The position numbers were made by a program, and so were the translations under genes. Positions 27,415 to 36,646 of a DNA stretch of 64,000 bases are shown here, one piece after another. A model generated the notes under the pieces. That model ran no database searches. It was not told the origin of the DNA and was given only the letters and a program-made list of their open reading frames with translations. The stretch covers positions 38,554 to 102,553 of the forward strand of contig CBCPMW010000007.1 of the NCBI GenBank assembly GCA_965120375.1. Reading direction: 5' to 3'. The first letter of the stretch is position 1. Every line of letters begins with the position of its first letter. Source of the DNA: CASPLG01 sp965120375. GTDB taxonomy: Bacteria; Bacillota; Clostridia; Oscillospirales; Acutalibacteraceae.

Positions 27415-28155
27415 ATGGATAAAATTGTAAGATTTCTAGAATTTTTGTTTAAAAAAATAAGAAATACATATTTTTTTCTTAAGAAGAAAGTTTTTTTTGA
27501 TGAAAAGGGAATTTATTATATAAATGGTCCAGAAGTCTTACCTTCGCCTTTAAGCCAAGATGAAGAAGAAAAAATTATGAAAAGAATTTTAGAAGGGGAT
27601 GAATCTGCTCGTGAAGTACTAATAGTTCATAATTTAAGACTTGTTGTCTATATAGCTAAAAAATTTGATTCTACGGGCGTAAGTGTAGAAGATTTAATTT
27701 CAATTGGAACTATAGGTCTTATAAAATCGGTGAACACATTTTGTCCTCTTAAAAATATAAAACTTGCAACTTATGCTTCACGTTGTATTGAAAATGAAAT
27801 TTTGATGTTTTTAAGAAAAAGTATACAAATTAAAAAAGAGACGTCGATTGACGATCCATTAAACGTTGATTGGGATGGGAACGAACTTTTGCTTTCAGAT
27901 ATTCTAAGTAGTGAAAGTGATCTAGTAAACGGTAAAATTGAACAAGAAGTTGAAAAAGAAATACTAATTTCAGCTGTAAATCAACTTCCTGACCGTGAAA
28001 AAACAATTATGCAACTTAGATTTGGATTAAACAAACAAAAAGATCACACACAGAAAGAAGTAGCTGACCTTTTGGGAATATCTCAGTCATATATTTCTAG
28101 ATTAGAGAAAAAAATCATAGAAAAATTAAAAAAAGACTTAGAAAAAGTATCCTAA
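27415..28155 (+). CDS. sigE: RNA polymerase sporulation sigma factor SigE (pro-sigma-E)
   Basis: A 246-residue sigma-70 family protein, the early mother-cell factor. It carries the hydrophobic and basic N-terminal pro-sequence (about residues 1-28) that SpoIIGA removes. Region 2 is seen in ARE.LIVHNLRLVVYIAKKF and EDLISIGTIGLIKSV, and region 4 in LPDREKTIMQLRFGL and VADLLGISQSYISRLEKKI. Sigma-G, which follows sigE in many Firmicutes, is not here: the next gene is tadA on the other strand, 14 bases away. Confidence 0.96.
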   Translation: MDKIVRFLEFLFKKIRNTYFFLKKKVFFDEKGIYYINGPEVLPSPLSQDEEEKIMKRILEGDESAREVLIVHNLRLVVYIAKKFDSTGVSVEDLISIGTIGLIKSVNTFCPLKNIKLATYASRCIENEILMFLRKSIQIKKETSIDDPLNVDWDGNELLLSDILSSESDLVNGKIEQEVEKEILISAVNQLPDREKTIMQLRFGLNKQKDHTQKEVADLLGISQSYISRLEKKIIEKLKKDLEKVS

Positions 28156-28169
28156 AATTATTTAAAAGA

Positions 28170-28631
28170 CTAATCTTTATTTTTTTTCCTCAAATTATAA
28201 AAAAAATCCGATAAAATTGAGCTACATCCACCTTCTAGGACACCACTAAGAACTGAAGGTTTATGATTATACGGAAGGCCAAAAAGATTTATCACGGAAC
28301 TGCACGAACCAGCTTTCGGATCAAAAGCTCCGTATATTAATCGCTTTATTCTTGAATTTATTATCGCTCCAGTACACATAGGACATGGCTCTAAAGTTAC
28401 GTAAAGTTCGCAGTCGACAAGTCTCCAACTGTTTAAAATTTTACAAGCAGAATCTATAGCTTCAATTTCAGCATGTTTGAGCGCATTTTGTGAGGATTCG
28501 CGACGATTTCTTCCATAAGATATAACAATACCATCTTTTACTATTACTGCACCTACGGGAACTTCCATCTCTAAAGCAGATTTCCTTGCTAGATCCAAAG
28601 CTAAATTCATAAATTTTTCATCTCTGGTCAT
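28170..28631 (-). CDS. tadA: tRNA adenosine(34) deaminase TadA
   Basis: TadA converts A34 to inosine in tRNA-Arg(ACG). The 153-residue protein has the zinc and catalytic motifs of the cytidine-deaminase fold: HAEIEAID and EPCPMCTGAI, with VPVGAVIV before them. Its start codon overlaps the stop of the upstream cation efflux gene (ATGA), so it is co-transcribed from the promoter at 29884-29912. Confidence 0.93.
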   Translation of the reverse strand: MTRDEKFMNLALDLARKSALEMEVPVGAVIVKDGIVISYGRNRRESSQNALKHAEIEAIDSACKILNSWRLVDCELYVTLEPCPMCTGAIINSRIKRLIYGAFDPKAGSCSSVINLFGLPYNHKPSVLSGVLEGGCSSILSDFFYNLRKKNKD

Positions 28632-29839
28632 TTCTTAATCAAACTTTCGACTATAGTTTCAGACGGTAAACATTCTCGGGTTATGTTTACGTTATATTCG
28701 TACGATTTATCTATGGACTTTAGTCCTTTTTTCAATGTGTTAATAATTCTTTTATCAGATTGTTTTAGGTCAAATGGGACCGATAAACCAAAGGCCAAAG
28801 TTGGAGATCTAGAACTATGCAGTAGCCTTAAATCATAGATTTTTGCCAGTGGATGAATCATTAAAACTAAATTTGAAATTTTCGATCTCATAGTATTAAT
28901 TGTTTCGTCATCTGTGATTATCGGATCAATGTGTATAATTGCTTTACAGTTAAATTTATCTTTCAATTCATTTTCAACATTATCGACTACTTCGTGAAGT
29001 CTTAGGATATCGATTTCTGCAGGCATTTCTGCGTGCATAGAAATTATACTCTTTCCGGGGCCATAGTTATGTATCATAAGTTCATGTATTCCAACTATTT
29101 CGTCATAAGATAAAACTGTTTTAGTAACATCATCTACAAGTTCTTTATCTGGAGCTTGACCCAAAAGAGGTCCCAAAGATTCTTTTACCATACCCACCCC
29201 AGTAAAGAGAATAAAAGCTGCAACCACTATTCCAGCATAAGCATCCACGCAGTATCCTGTAAAATGACTTACAAGCATACTAATTATTACAGATGCAGTA
29301 GCAGGGACATCTGCTAAACTTTCAAGAGAAGCGGCTTTCATAGCAGAAGAATTTACCATTTCTCCAAGTTTTTTATTAAAAAGTCCCATCCAAAGTTTGA
29401 TTAAAAGAGAAACAGCTAGAATGACAAGAGATATCCGACTGAACACAATTGGCTCAGGGGTAATCATTTTTTCAATAGAAGATTTTACAAAACTAAGACC
29501 AGTTATTATTATGACAATAGATAATATTAAACTAGAAACATATTCAACTCTACCGTGTCCAAATGGATGTTCTTTGTCCGCAGGAGTCCCTGCTATTTTA
29601 AAGCAAGCAAGGGTAACAATGGACGCTCCCGCATCAGATAAGTTATTAAAAGCATCTGCGCTAACGGCAATCGATTGGGTAATTAACCCTACAAAGATTT
29701 TTGCTGAAAAAAGTATACAGTTACAAATAATTCCAACTATTCCGCTAAGTATACCGAATTTTTTTCTTATTTCAGGGGAATGGATATCTTTTTTGTCTTT
29801 AAACTCGGGAATGAAGATTTTTACTAATAAATCAGTCAT
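28628..29839 (-). CDS. cation diffusion facilitator family transporter
   Basis: A 403-residue CDF protein that exports Zn, Fe, Mn or similar divalent cations in exchange for protons. The membrane part has six segments, with the metal-site motif SADAFNNLSDAGAS in segment two and the HPFGHGRVEY signature between segments two and three. The cytoplasmic domain has VGIHELMIHNYGPGKSIISMHAEMP, which is typical. The C-terminus is longer than in YiiP/FieF by about 100 residues, as in several clostridial homologues. The start ATG 29839 has TAGGAGGAG upstream. Confidence 0.92.
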   Translation of the reverse strand: MTDLLVKIFIPEFKDKKDIHSPEIRKKFGILSGIVGIICNCILFSAKIFVGLITQSIAVSADAFNNLSDAGASIVTLACFKIAGTPADKEHPFGHGRVEYVSSLILSIVIIITGLSFVKSSIEKMITPEPIVFSRISLVILAVSLLIKLWMGLFNKKLGEMVNSSAMKAASLESLADVPATASVIISMLVSHFTGYCVDAYAGIVVAAFILFTGVGMVKESLGPLLGQAPDKELVDDVTKTVLSYDEIVGIHELMIHNYGPGKSIISMHAEMPAEIDILRLHEVVDNVENELKDKFNCKAIIHIDPIITDDETINTMRSKISNLVLMIHPLAKIYDLRLLHSSRSPTLAFGLSVPFDLKQSDKRIINTLKKGLKSIDKSYEYNVNITRECLPSETIVESLIKK

Positions 29840-29883
29840 TTTTAAATCTCCTCCTAAACTGCAAACAAAATAACTACAATTAT

Positions 29884-29912
29884 ATTATATTTCTTATTAG
29901 CTTTAAAATCAA
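29884..29912 (-). promoter_or_regulatory. sigma-A promoter of the CDF transporter-tadA unit
   Basis: On the minus strand: TTGATT (29907-29912), a 17-base spacer and TATAAT (29884-29889). It sits 45 bases before the CDF start codon. The rest of the 328-base divergent gap up to 30167 is AT-rich and holds only the mscS promoter described separately. Confidence 0.65.
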
Positions 29913-30091
29913 TCCAACTTTGTGTACTAAATTTTGTGTGATTTTATGAGCTATTTCAGATTTTTAAACGATTTTAGCAGACTAAAATTAGAATAAACAT
30001 ATAAAAAATCTATAAAATATTTGAAAAACAAATATATTTTTGCTTTAAAAATACAGTAAAACTTAAAAAAGGCTAAATTTCCTTTTTGTTG

Positions 30092-30136
30092 CTTCAAGTT
30101 AACGTCCTTGAAGTGTTAGTCAATTTGTAGTATAAT
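30092..30136 (+). promoter_or_regulatory. mscS promoter overlapped by an inverted repeat
   Basis: TTGAAG (30108-30113), a 17-base spacer and TATAAT (30131-30136). The -35 is the right arm of a perfect inverted repeat, CTTCAAG (30092-30098), eight bases, CTTGAAG (30107-30113). A protein bound there would compete with RNA polymerase. Confidence 0.6.
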
Positions 30137-30167
30137 AAACAACAAGTTGCTCAAGGAGGAAAACTTT

Positions 30168-30962
30168 ATGCAAATTACTCGCTTTAGTTCTAAACTATTT
30201 CAAGATTTTATTTTTTGTCATGGATATGATGTAGTGAAGACGATTTTTGTTGGGGTAATTGGGATATGGGGAATATGGAAGCTTTGTTTTATTTTAGATT
30301 CTTTTCTCAGGAAAACAAAAGTTGAAGCCAGTATAGCTTCATTTTTGTGTTTGTCACTTAAGCTTACTCTGAAAGGTATTTTGGTTTTGTTTTGTCTGTC
30401 TTGTTTGCGGCTAGATATTTCGTCTGTTGTAGCGGCTTTAGGTGCATCGGTTTTGACTTTTGGTATTTTGTTTAAAGATGGACTTTCTAACTTTATAAAC
30501 GGACTTGTTTTGATCCTAAGCAGACCCATAAGGGTAGGAGATTATATAGAGTTTGAAAGTATAAAAGGGGAAGTAGCAAAAATAGATGTAACATTTACTA
30601 CGATAAAACTCCAAAATGAAAATTTTGCTGTTATTCCGAATACTCGCCTTGTTTCCAATAATATAATTAGAAGAAGCAAAAGCGATATTTGTAAACTTAG
30701 TTTTTTTGTAGAATTTTCGGAGTTAGATCAAAAAATAGATGTTAAAAAGATTGTAAAGAGGTTGATTATATCAAACAAAAGGATACTAAATGTACCGACT
30801 TATAAGCTTGAGTATGCAAATATAGAAAACGAGAAAGCAAAGCTTAAAGTAGTTGTGTTTTGTTCAAGAAAACATGTAGAAGAAGCCTTTCTTGAGCTGA
30901 CTAGAAATATAGAATTTACCTTTAAAGGGCTGGGACTTAAAGCTGAAACATCGAAAATTTAA
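30168..30962 (+). CDS. small-conductance mechanosensitive channel (MscS family)
   Basis: A 264-residue channel that opens under membrane tension to release solutes after osmotic downshock. I use ATG 30168, six bases after AAGGAGG; a TTG seven codons earlier is less likely. Three membrane segments are followed by the pore helix and beta domain. Family landmarks: VVAALGASVLTFGILFKDGL, NGLVLILSRPIRVGDYIE, GEVAKIDVTFTTIKL and VIPNTRLVSNNIIRRS. A standalone gene with its own promoter. Confidence 0.93.
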   Translation: MQITRFSSKLFQDFIFCHGYDVVKTIFVGVIGIWGIWKLCFILDSFLRKTKVEASIASFLCLSLKLTLKGILVLFCLSCLRLDISSVVAALGASVLTFGILFKDGLSNFINGLVLILSRPIRVGDYIEFESIKGEVAKIDVTFTTIKLQNENFAVIPNTRLVSNNIIRRSKSDICKLSFFVEFSELDQKIDVKKIVKRLIISNKRILNVPTYKLEYANIENEKAKLKVVVFCSRKHVEEAFLELTRNIEFTFKGLGLKAETSKI

Positions 30963-31024
30963 GCAAGGGACTGTGAGTATCAAATATGAAAAAATTTTAG
31001 TGATAAAGGAGAAAAAACAGGAAA

Positions 31025-31630
31025 ATGTACAATGGAAATGATAAAAATAGTTTTTCGGAAGGGGTAGAGCCGGGGGGTCTTAGGTCGAAACAAGATGTAA
31101 AGATTTTAATTTGCTATATGTTTGATAAGATAGGCCAGATGCGAAAGCAGGACGCGCTGTCTGCGCTTCAGGAAAAGGGGCTTGTGAACTATTTTGTAGC
31201 AGGCGAAGCTTTTTCTGAGCTTTTAAGCGGGAATAATATAAAATTTGATGAAGCGTCAGGTAAATATGCTGTAAGTGATAGTGGAAAACTAATTTCAGAA
31301 CAACTTTCGGGGTCTCTTCCCAAAAGCGTGCGAGAAAATGCTATAATATGTTGTGAAAATACTCTGCAGAGAATAAAAAATGAGGAAGAAAATAGAGCAA
31401 AGATAGAAAAAAATGATTTTGGGTACAATGTATCTTGCAGTATATCTGGAGGCGATTTTGATCTTTTGAAGTTTAGTATTTATGTACCCGATATGCAGCA
31501 AGCTGAAAATGTAAAAAATAATTTTAGGAACGATCCAGAAGGGCTTTATCATGCAGTTTTATCTGTATTAACTAGGAAAAAAGAAATTGGTGATAGACTA
31601 AAAGATATGCTTTCGGATTTGACTAAATGA
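31025..31630 (+). CDS. DUF4364 family protein
   Basis: A 201-residue cytoplasmic protein. The first 90 residues fit a winged-helix arrangement (KQDVKILICYMFDKIGQM, then LSALQEKGLVNYF and YAVSDSGKLI). The rest is an alpha/beta region with SCSISGGDFDLLKFSIYVPD. The pattern matches DUF4364, found almost only in Clostridia, where the gene often lies near cell-wall or regulatory genes. It may be a transcription regulator, but the function is not established. It stands between mscS and rlmN. Confidence 0.75.
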   Translation: MYNGNDKNSFSEGVEPGGLRSKQDVKILICYMFDKIGQMRKQDALSALQEKGLVNYFVAGEAFSELLSGNNIKFDEASGKYAVSDSGKLISEQLSGSLPKSVRENAIICCENTLQRIKNEEENRAKIEKNDFGYNVSCSISGGDFDLLKFSIYVPDMQQAENVKNNFRNDPEGLYHAVLSVLTRKKEIGDRLKDMLSDLTK

Positions 31631-31699
31631 AGCAAACTTGATAAGCTGTTCCATTTATTATTTTTTTATAAGGAATTACTTTCGGAGGTAGATGTTTTA

Positions 31700-32740
31700 T
31701 TGCAACAAAAAGATATTAAGTCCATGACTAGACTAGAGCTAGAAGAGGATTTTGAAAAAGAAGGTTATGAAAAATATAGAGCAAGGCAAGTTTTTAATTG
31801 GTTAACCAAGGGTGTGTTTTCCTTTGATGAAATGAGTAATGTTCCGGTTTCTATGAGAGAGTTTCTTAAAAAACGATATTTCATTTATAAAGTAGAAGAA
31901 AGAAGAAAATTAGTTTCTGAAAGAGATGAAACGGTAAAGTATTTATTTGTGTTGTTTGATGGGGCTTTAGTAGAAGCAGTTCTAATGAAGTATAAACATG
32001 GATATTCAGTTTGTATATCTACACAAGTAGGGTGTAAAATGGGATGTGCCTTTTGTGCAACAGGAAAAGGTAAGTTTCTAAGAAACTTGTATCCGTCCGA
32101 AATGCTATCTGAGATCCAATATATACAAAATGATAACAATATAAGGGTATCAAATGTTGTTTTGATGGGGATGGGAGAACCACTTGACAATTACGATAAT
32201 GTTTTAAAATTCTTGCAGCTAGTTTCATCAAAAGATGGGTTAAATATTGGTATGAGGCATATTTCAGTTTCTACTTGTGGGATGGTTGATAAAATTTATT
32301 CTCTAGCAGAAGAAAAACTTCAACTTACTCTTTCAGTTTCATTGCACGCTGCCAAAAACAACTTAAGAAGTAGTATAATGCCTATAAATAAGCGATGGAA
32401 TGTTGACGATTTGATAGAAGCATGTAAATATTATATAGACAAGACAGGAAGAAGGATTTCGTTTGAATATATTATGATTAAAGGTGTGAATGACAGCAAT
32501 AAAGATGCGGCTGATTTGTCGAATCTTTTAAAAGGGATGTTGTGCCATATTAATTTAATTCCGGCAAATAATATATCAGAAAGTAACTTTAGGAAAAGTG
32601 ATCTAGCTCGTATCAGAGAATTTTCTGGTGTATTAAATAGAAGTGGTCTTAATGCAACTGTAAGAAGAGTGCTAGGACCCGATATCAATGCTTCGTGTGG
32701 ACAACTTAGGCAAGGTGAAGTTGCGGCCAAGGAGGAATAA
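31700..32740 (+). CDS. rlmN: 23S rRNA (adenine2503-C2)/tRNA methyltransferase RlmN
   Basis: A 346-residue radical-SAM enzyme that methylates C2 of A2503 in 23S rRNA and A37 in some tRNAs. The iron-sulfur motif is CKMGCAFC (CxxxCxxC), preceded by VCISTQVG. GMGEPLDNY and LTLSVSLHAA are typical, and the catalytic C-terminal Cys lies in NASCGQLRQG. The start is TTG 31700 with GGAGG about 11 bases upstream. The order rlmN, PP2C phosphatase, kinase is conserved in Firmicutes, and the phosphatase starts three bases later. Confidence 0.96.
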   Translation: MQQKDIKSMTRLELEEDFEKEGYEKYRARQVFNWLTKGVFSFDEMSNVPVSMREFLKKRYFIYKVEERRKLVSERDETVKYLFVLFDGALVEAVLMKYKHGYSVCISTQVGCKMGCAFCATGKGKFLRNLYPSEMLSEIQYIQNDNNIRVSNVVLMGMGEPLDNYDNVLKFLQLVSSKDGLNIGMRHISVSTCGMVDKIYSLAEEKLQLTLSVSLHAAKNNLRSSIMPINKRWNVDDLIEACKYYIDKTGRRISFEYIMIKGVNDSNKDAADLSNLLKGMLCHINLIPANNISESNFRKSDLARIREFSGVLNRSGLNATVRRVLGPDINASCGQLRQGEVAAKEE

Positions 32741-32743
32741 AAA

Positions 32744-33469
32744 ATGGACGTTTACGGCAAGAGTGATATAGGACTTGTAAGGCAAACTAATCAAGACGAT
32801 ATACGTTTTAAAAAAATTGATGAAAATGCTTTGTGGGCGATAGTTTGTGACGGTATGGGTGGATCAAACGGAGGGGATATCGCAGCGTCCATGGCTATAG
32901 ATGTAATTTCTGAACGTTTTGACCATTATTTTTCTAAGAAAAAGGTTGGGGTTAGTTGCCAAGAGGTAATGATGTCGGCAGTTTTAGAAGCAGGAAAATC
33001 AATTTTTTGTGCAGCGAAGAAAAGTCCAGAACTTGGAGGGATGGGGACGACTGTAGTTGCGGCGATTTTAGAGTCTAATGTTTTGAATTTGATACATGTA
33101 GGTGATAGTAGAGCATATATAGTTGGCAAAAAAGGTATAACACAACTTACATTTGATCACTCTGTAGTTCAGGAAATGATAAATAAAGGTCAGCTTACTC
33201 AAGAACAAGCAAAGTCTCATCCTCAAAAAAATGTAATTACAAGAGCACTTGGAATTCAAGAAGACACTTTGCCAGAATACACAAAATATAATCTTAAAAA
33301 GGAAGAAAAAATTCTTTTGTGTACTGATGGTCTTACAAATGAGCTTTTTGACCATGAAATATATGAAACTTTTAGAGAAGAAAAATTAGAGGAAATTCCA
33401 GAAATCTTGGTAAATAAAGCAAAACAGAGAAAAGGAGCGGACAATATAACAGTTTTGATAGTTGTTTAA
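32744..33469 (+). CDS. PP2C-family Ser/Thr protein phosphatase (Stp/PrpC)
   Basis: A 241-residue, full-length PP2C domain. Metal and catalytic motifs are intact: SDIGLVRQTNQD, VCDGMGGSNGGD, GMGTTVVAA, VGDSRAYIV, LCTDGLTNEL and GADNITVLIV. It reverses phosphorylation by the kinases encoded next to it. In most Firmicutes one PASTA kinase follows; here a short soluble kinase is inserted first. Translation is probably coupled to rlmN. Confidence 0.95.
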   Translation: MDVYGKSDIGLVRQTNQDDIRFKKIDENALWAIVCDGMGGSNGGDIAASMAIDVISERFDHYFSKKKVGVSCQEVMMSAVLEAGKSIFCAAKKSPELGGMGTTVVAAILESNVLNLIHVGDSRAYIVGKKGITQLTFDHSVVQEMINKGQLTQEQAKSHPQKNVITRALGIQEDTLPEYTKYNLKKEEKILLCTDGLTNELFDHEIYETFREEKLEEIPEILVNKAKQRKGADNITVLIVV

Positions 33470-33496
33470 TTTTTTTAAAAGGGGTGGGGACCTTTT

Positions 33497-34366
33497 ATGG
33501 AAACTAGTAAAATATATGGGAAAAAAATTGAGAATTATAAGGGAAAATTAATTGATTCTAGGTATGAAATCAGGGACTATTTAGGCAAAGGAGCGACAGG
33601 AATAGTCTATTCGGCTTTTGATAGAAAAGAAGGGAACTATGTTGCGATAAAATTTTTGAGGTCAAAAAAGCGGAGAGAAGCTACTTATATAGAACGCTTT
33701 AAAAAAGAAGCAAAAGCTATAGGTATTATTAATCATGAAAATGTAGTAAAAATTTGGAAATTACAGCTTAGAACAAAAGTACCTTATATAGTGTCTGAAT
33801 ATGTTGATGGTGGAAATTTAGCTGAAACGCGCGGATATGACGAAGGATACCAAATAAAAGATGTAGTAAGATGTATGCAGCAGATTTTAAGTGGATTACA
33901 ATTTTTACACGAAAGCGGCATAATACATAAAGATATTCGGCCGCACAATATTCTTCTAACCAAGAAAAAGTGCTTAAAAGTGGCGGACTTTGGAGTGGCG
34001 GATTTTCCGGGAGATAAACCTAAAGAACCATTTTATAGAGATATTGGGGCAATACATTATCTTTCTCCTGAACTTATAAGAGGAGACCAGTACGATAAAA
34101 GAACAGATATATATTCTGTAGGGATTTTGATGTATAGACTACTTGCTGGAGAAGTTCCCTTTGACTCATACAGAAGCATTATTATCGGAATTATGCACAA
34201 TAAAAAAAGACCGTGTTCAATTAGAGATATAGACCCAAATGTACCTTCAGAACTTGAAAGAATTGTTTTTAAAGCGATTGAGAAGGATCCTGGTAACAGA
34301 TATCAATCTGCAGAAGAAATGCTAAAGGACATTAATGCTTACGCAGAAAAAACTCAAGTAAATTAA
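33497..34366 (+). CDS. soluble Ser/Thr protein kinase without membrane anchor
   Basis: A 289-residue kinase domain and nothing else: no membrane segment, no PASTA repeats. The glycine loop is GKGATGIVY and the ATP-anchoring Lys is in VAIKFL. The catalytic loop is HKDIRPHN, keeping the catalytic Asp but with Arg where Lys is usual. The metal motif is DFG and the activation segment ends in SPE. It is probably active. The extra kinase between the phosphatase and the PASTA kinase is unusual, and it may be the cytoplasmic branch of a local phosphorylation circuit. The ribosome binding site is GGGGTGGGG. Confidence 0.88.
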   Translation: METSKIYGKKIENYKGKLIDSRYEIRDYLGKGATGIVYSAFDRKEGNYVAIKFLRSKKRREATYIERFKKEAKAIGIINHENVVKIWKLQLRTKVPYIVSEYVDGGNLAETRGYDEGYQIKDVVRCMQQILSGLQFLHESGIIHKDIRPHNILLTKKKCLKVADFGVADFPGDKPKEPFYRDIGAIHYLSPELIRGDQYDKRTDIYSVGILMYRLLAGEVPFDSYRSIIIGIMHNKKRPCSIRDIDPNVPSELERIVFKAIEKDPGNRYQSAEEMLKDINAYAEKTQVN

Positions 34367-34380
34367 AAGGAGAGAGCTTT

Positions 34381-36399
34381 TTGGACAAATATACAGGAAA
34401 AAGATTGGACTCAAGATACGAGATACACGAGTTAATTGGTGTAGGAGGTATGGCGGTAGTTTACAAGGCTTATGATATTGAAGAGGACAAGATCGTAGCT
34501 ATAAAAATACTAAAAGATGAGTATCTTGGGAACAGAGAATTTTTAAAGAGCTTTAAAAATGAATCTAAAGCTATAGCTGTACTTTCTCATCCAAATATAG
34601 TAAAAGTCTATGACGTAAGTTTTGGAACTAAAATACAATATATTGTTATGGAATATATAGATGGAATTACTCTCAAGGAATATATTACAAGGCGAGATAA
34701 AATTAAAAGAAACGAAGCTGTGTATTTTGCTCAACAAATACTTTGTGCACTAAGTCATGCTCATAACAAAGGCGTTATTCACAGAGATATAAAACCTCAG
34801 AATATTATGCTTCTAAAGGACGGAAATATTAAAGTAACTGATTTTGGAATAGCTAGATTTTGTACAAATGAGACTCAAACTATAGCAGATAGAGCTATTG
34901 GATCAGTTCATTATATAGCTCCTGAACAAGCTAAAGGTGGCGCAACAGACGAAAAAGCAGATATTTATTCTGTTGGGGTTATACTTTATGAAATGCTTAC
35001 AAATAAACTTCCGTTTGAAGCAGACAACGCTGTATCTGTTGCAATTATGCAGATGCAGTCTAAACCTAAACCACCAAAAGAAATAGATTCTTCTATTCCA
35101 ATTGGTTTGGAGGAGATAGTTCTTCATTCAATGGAGAAGAATCCAAAAAATCGTTATGAATCAGCAGAGTTAATGCTTCATGATATAGAAGAGTTTCAAA
35201 AAGATGAAAATGTTAGGTTTAGTTACAAATGCTTTGTTGATGATAATCCAACTAGATATGTTGAAGCTTCAGATAAGTCCAATAAAGACAATAGCCAGTA
35301 TCTAGATGATTTTAAGTATAGTGATCGTGAAAAAAAATCTAATTCTTCCGTTATCATCGGTGGAATAATTTCTGCAGTTACAATTTTTACAATTGTTGCA
35401 CTCTTTATGGTGATTTTTAATTTTTGTAGTAATAGATCTTCAAAAGATATAGAAGTTCCGAACTTTATTGGTATGAAATTTAGTGATGTTCAGGGTAATT
35501 CCAACTATAAATTTACGTTTAAAGTTGAATCTGTTTACGATTCGTCAAAACCAGAAGGTGTAATTGTAGATCAAGAACCGCAGCCTAATACAAAAAAACT
35601 TAAAGAAGGTGGAACCGTTGTATTAAAGGTAAATAGTTCTGGGGTGCTTGTTACTGTTCCGAATATAAAAGGGACAACAGAAGAAGTTGCAAAAGGTAGA
35701 CTTAGTAATGCAGGTTTAAAATGCGAAACGCTTATGGTGGTAGACGATGAAACAGCAGCAGGGATAGTTAGAGGATCGGAACCTCAGGAAGGACAAAAAG
35801 TTGTCTCAGATTCAGTTGTGCGTATTTATGTAAGTAAAGGGCCAGCAGAACAAAAGATAAGTGTTCCGGATGTGATCAATAAGGCTCTTAGTACGGCGAA
35901 AAATGATTTAACTTCGGCCGGACTTAGTGTTTCTGAAAGTATATCTTATGAAGCTAGCGACAAAGCTAAAGATATAGTAATTTCAAGCGATCCTCTCCCA
36001 GGAGTTGTGGTGTCTGCCGGAACACCAGTAAGATTAATTGTAAGTTCAGGTATAAAAAAGGAAAAGAAAATTGAAATAAGTGTAGATTTACCAACTTCAG
36101 TTAAGAGAGCTGTAAAAATTTCATCTTATATAAATGGAGTTCTTGACAAAACCGACGAAGTTGTTCCGTCTTACGTAAATTCGTATGTTGTAACAGTAAA
36201 AGGGAATATGGGCAAAAAGACCGTAAATGTCGATATAGAAGGAAGTAAATATCGTGTGTATGAAGTTGACTTTGATGCATCTTCAGATAATGTAAAAAAG
36301 ATAGCATCTTATGATTTTAAAGATACATCCAAAAGTGAAACCGAAGATGAAAACGATATATATGCAAATGCCTCTACAGTATTTAAGAATCACAGATAA
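34381..36399 (+). CDS. PASTA-domain Ser/Thr protein kinase (PrkC/Stk1 type)
   Basis: A 672-residue receptor kinase. The kinase domain (about residues 9-270) has GVGGMAVVYKA, VAIKIL, HRDIKPQNIML, DFGIA and APEQA, all canonical. A membrane segment lies at about 322-347. Three PASTA repeats follow (about 357-560), as in EVPNFIGM, VTVPNIKGTTEEVAK and ISVPDVINKA, which sense muropeptides or lipid II. A further 110-residue Ser/Asp-rich extracellular domain ends the protein. PrkC-type kinases govern growth, division and spore germination. The start is TTG 34381. The rsgA-rpe genes that usually follow are absent. Confidence 0.95.
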   Translation: MDKYTGKRLDSRYEIHELIGVGGMAVVYKAYDIEEDKIVAIKILKDEYLGNREFLKSFKNESKAIAVLSHPNIVKVYDVSFGTKIQYIVMEYIDGITLKEYITRRDKIKRNEAVYFAQQILCALSHAHNKGVIHRDIKPQNIMLLKDGNIKVTDFGIARFCTNETQTIADRAIGSVHYIAPEQAKGGATDEKADIYSVGVILYEMLTNKLPFEADNAVSVAIMQMQSKPKPPKEIDSSIPIGLEEIVLHSMEKNPKNRYESAELMLHDIEEFQKDENVRFSYKCFVDDNPTRYVEASDKSNKDNSQYLDDFKYSDREKKSNSSVIIGGIISAVTIFTIVALFMVIFNFCSNRSSKDIEVPNFIGMKFSDVQGNSNYKFTFKVESVYDSSKPEGVIVDQEPQPNTKKLKEGGTVVLKVNSSGVLVTVPNIKGTTEEVAKGRLSNAGLKCETLMVVDDETAAGIVRGSEPQEGQKVVSDSVVRIYVSKGPAEQKISVPDVINKALSTAKNDLTSAGLSVSESISYEASDKAKDIVISSDPLPGVVVSAGTPVRLIVSSGIKKEKKIEISVDLPTSVKRAVKISSYINGVLDKTDEVVPSYVNSYVVTVKGNMGKKTVNVDIEGSKYRVYEVDFDASSDNVKKIASYDFKDTSKSETEDENDIYANASTVFKNHR

Positions 36400-36529
36400 A
36401 GTTTTCTAAATATTTTGAGAAGAATTTAGGTAGAAATAGTAATTTTAGTATTTTTCATATGTAGTTTTGTTACGAAAATTAGTGTCTATTGGTGCTGTTT
36501 AAAAATAATTTTAATATGCAAAAGTTATT

Positions 36530-36557
36530 AAAGTTTCCATGGTTTATTGGAGACTTT
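36530..36557 (+). terminator. intrinsic terminator after the PASTA kinase gene
   Basis: A ten-base-pair stem, AAAGTTTCCA/TGGAGACTTT (one G-U pair), with an eight-base loop, followed at once by ATTTTTATTTT. It ends the rlmN-phosphatase-kinase transcript 130 bases after the stop. Confidence 0.75.
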
Positions 36558-36583
36558 ATTTTTATTTTAAATTTTTAATTTTT

Positions 36584-36613
36584 TTGATTTAGAAAAAGCA
36601 AAAAAACTATCTT
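36584..36613 (+). promoter_or_regulatory. possible promoter of the endolysin-holin pair
   Basis: TTGATT (36584-36589), an 18-base spacer and TATCTT (36608-36613), 34 bases before the GH25 start. The match is moderate. Confidence 0.35.
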
Positions 36614-36646
36614 TCAGAGAGGTTTGTGAAGGAGGTTTTTTTATAT

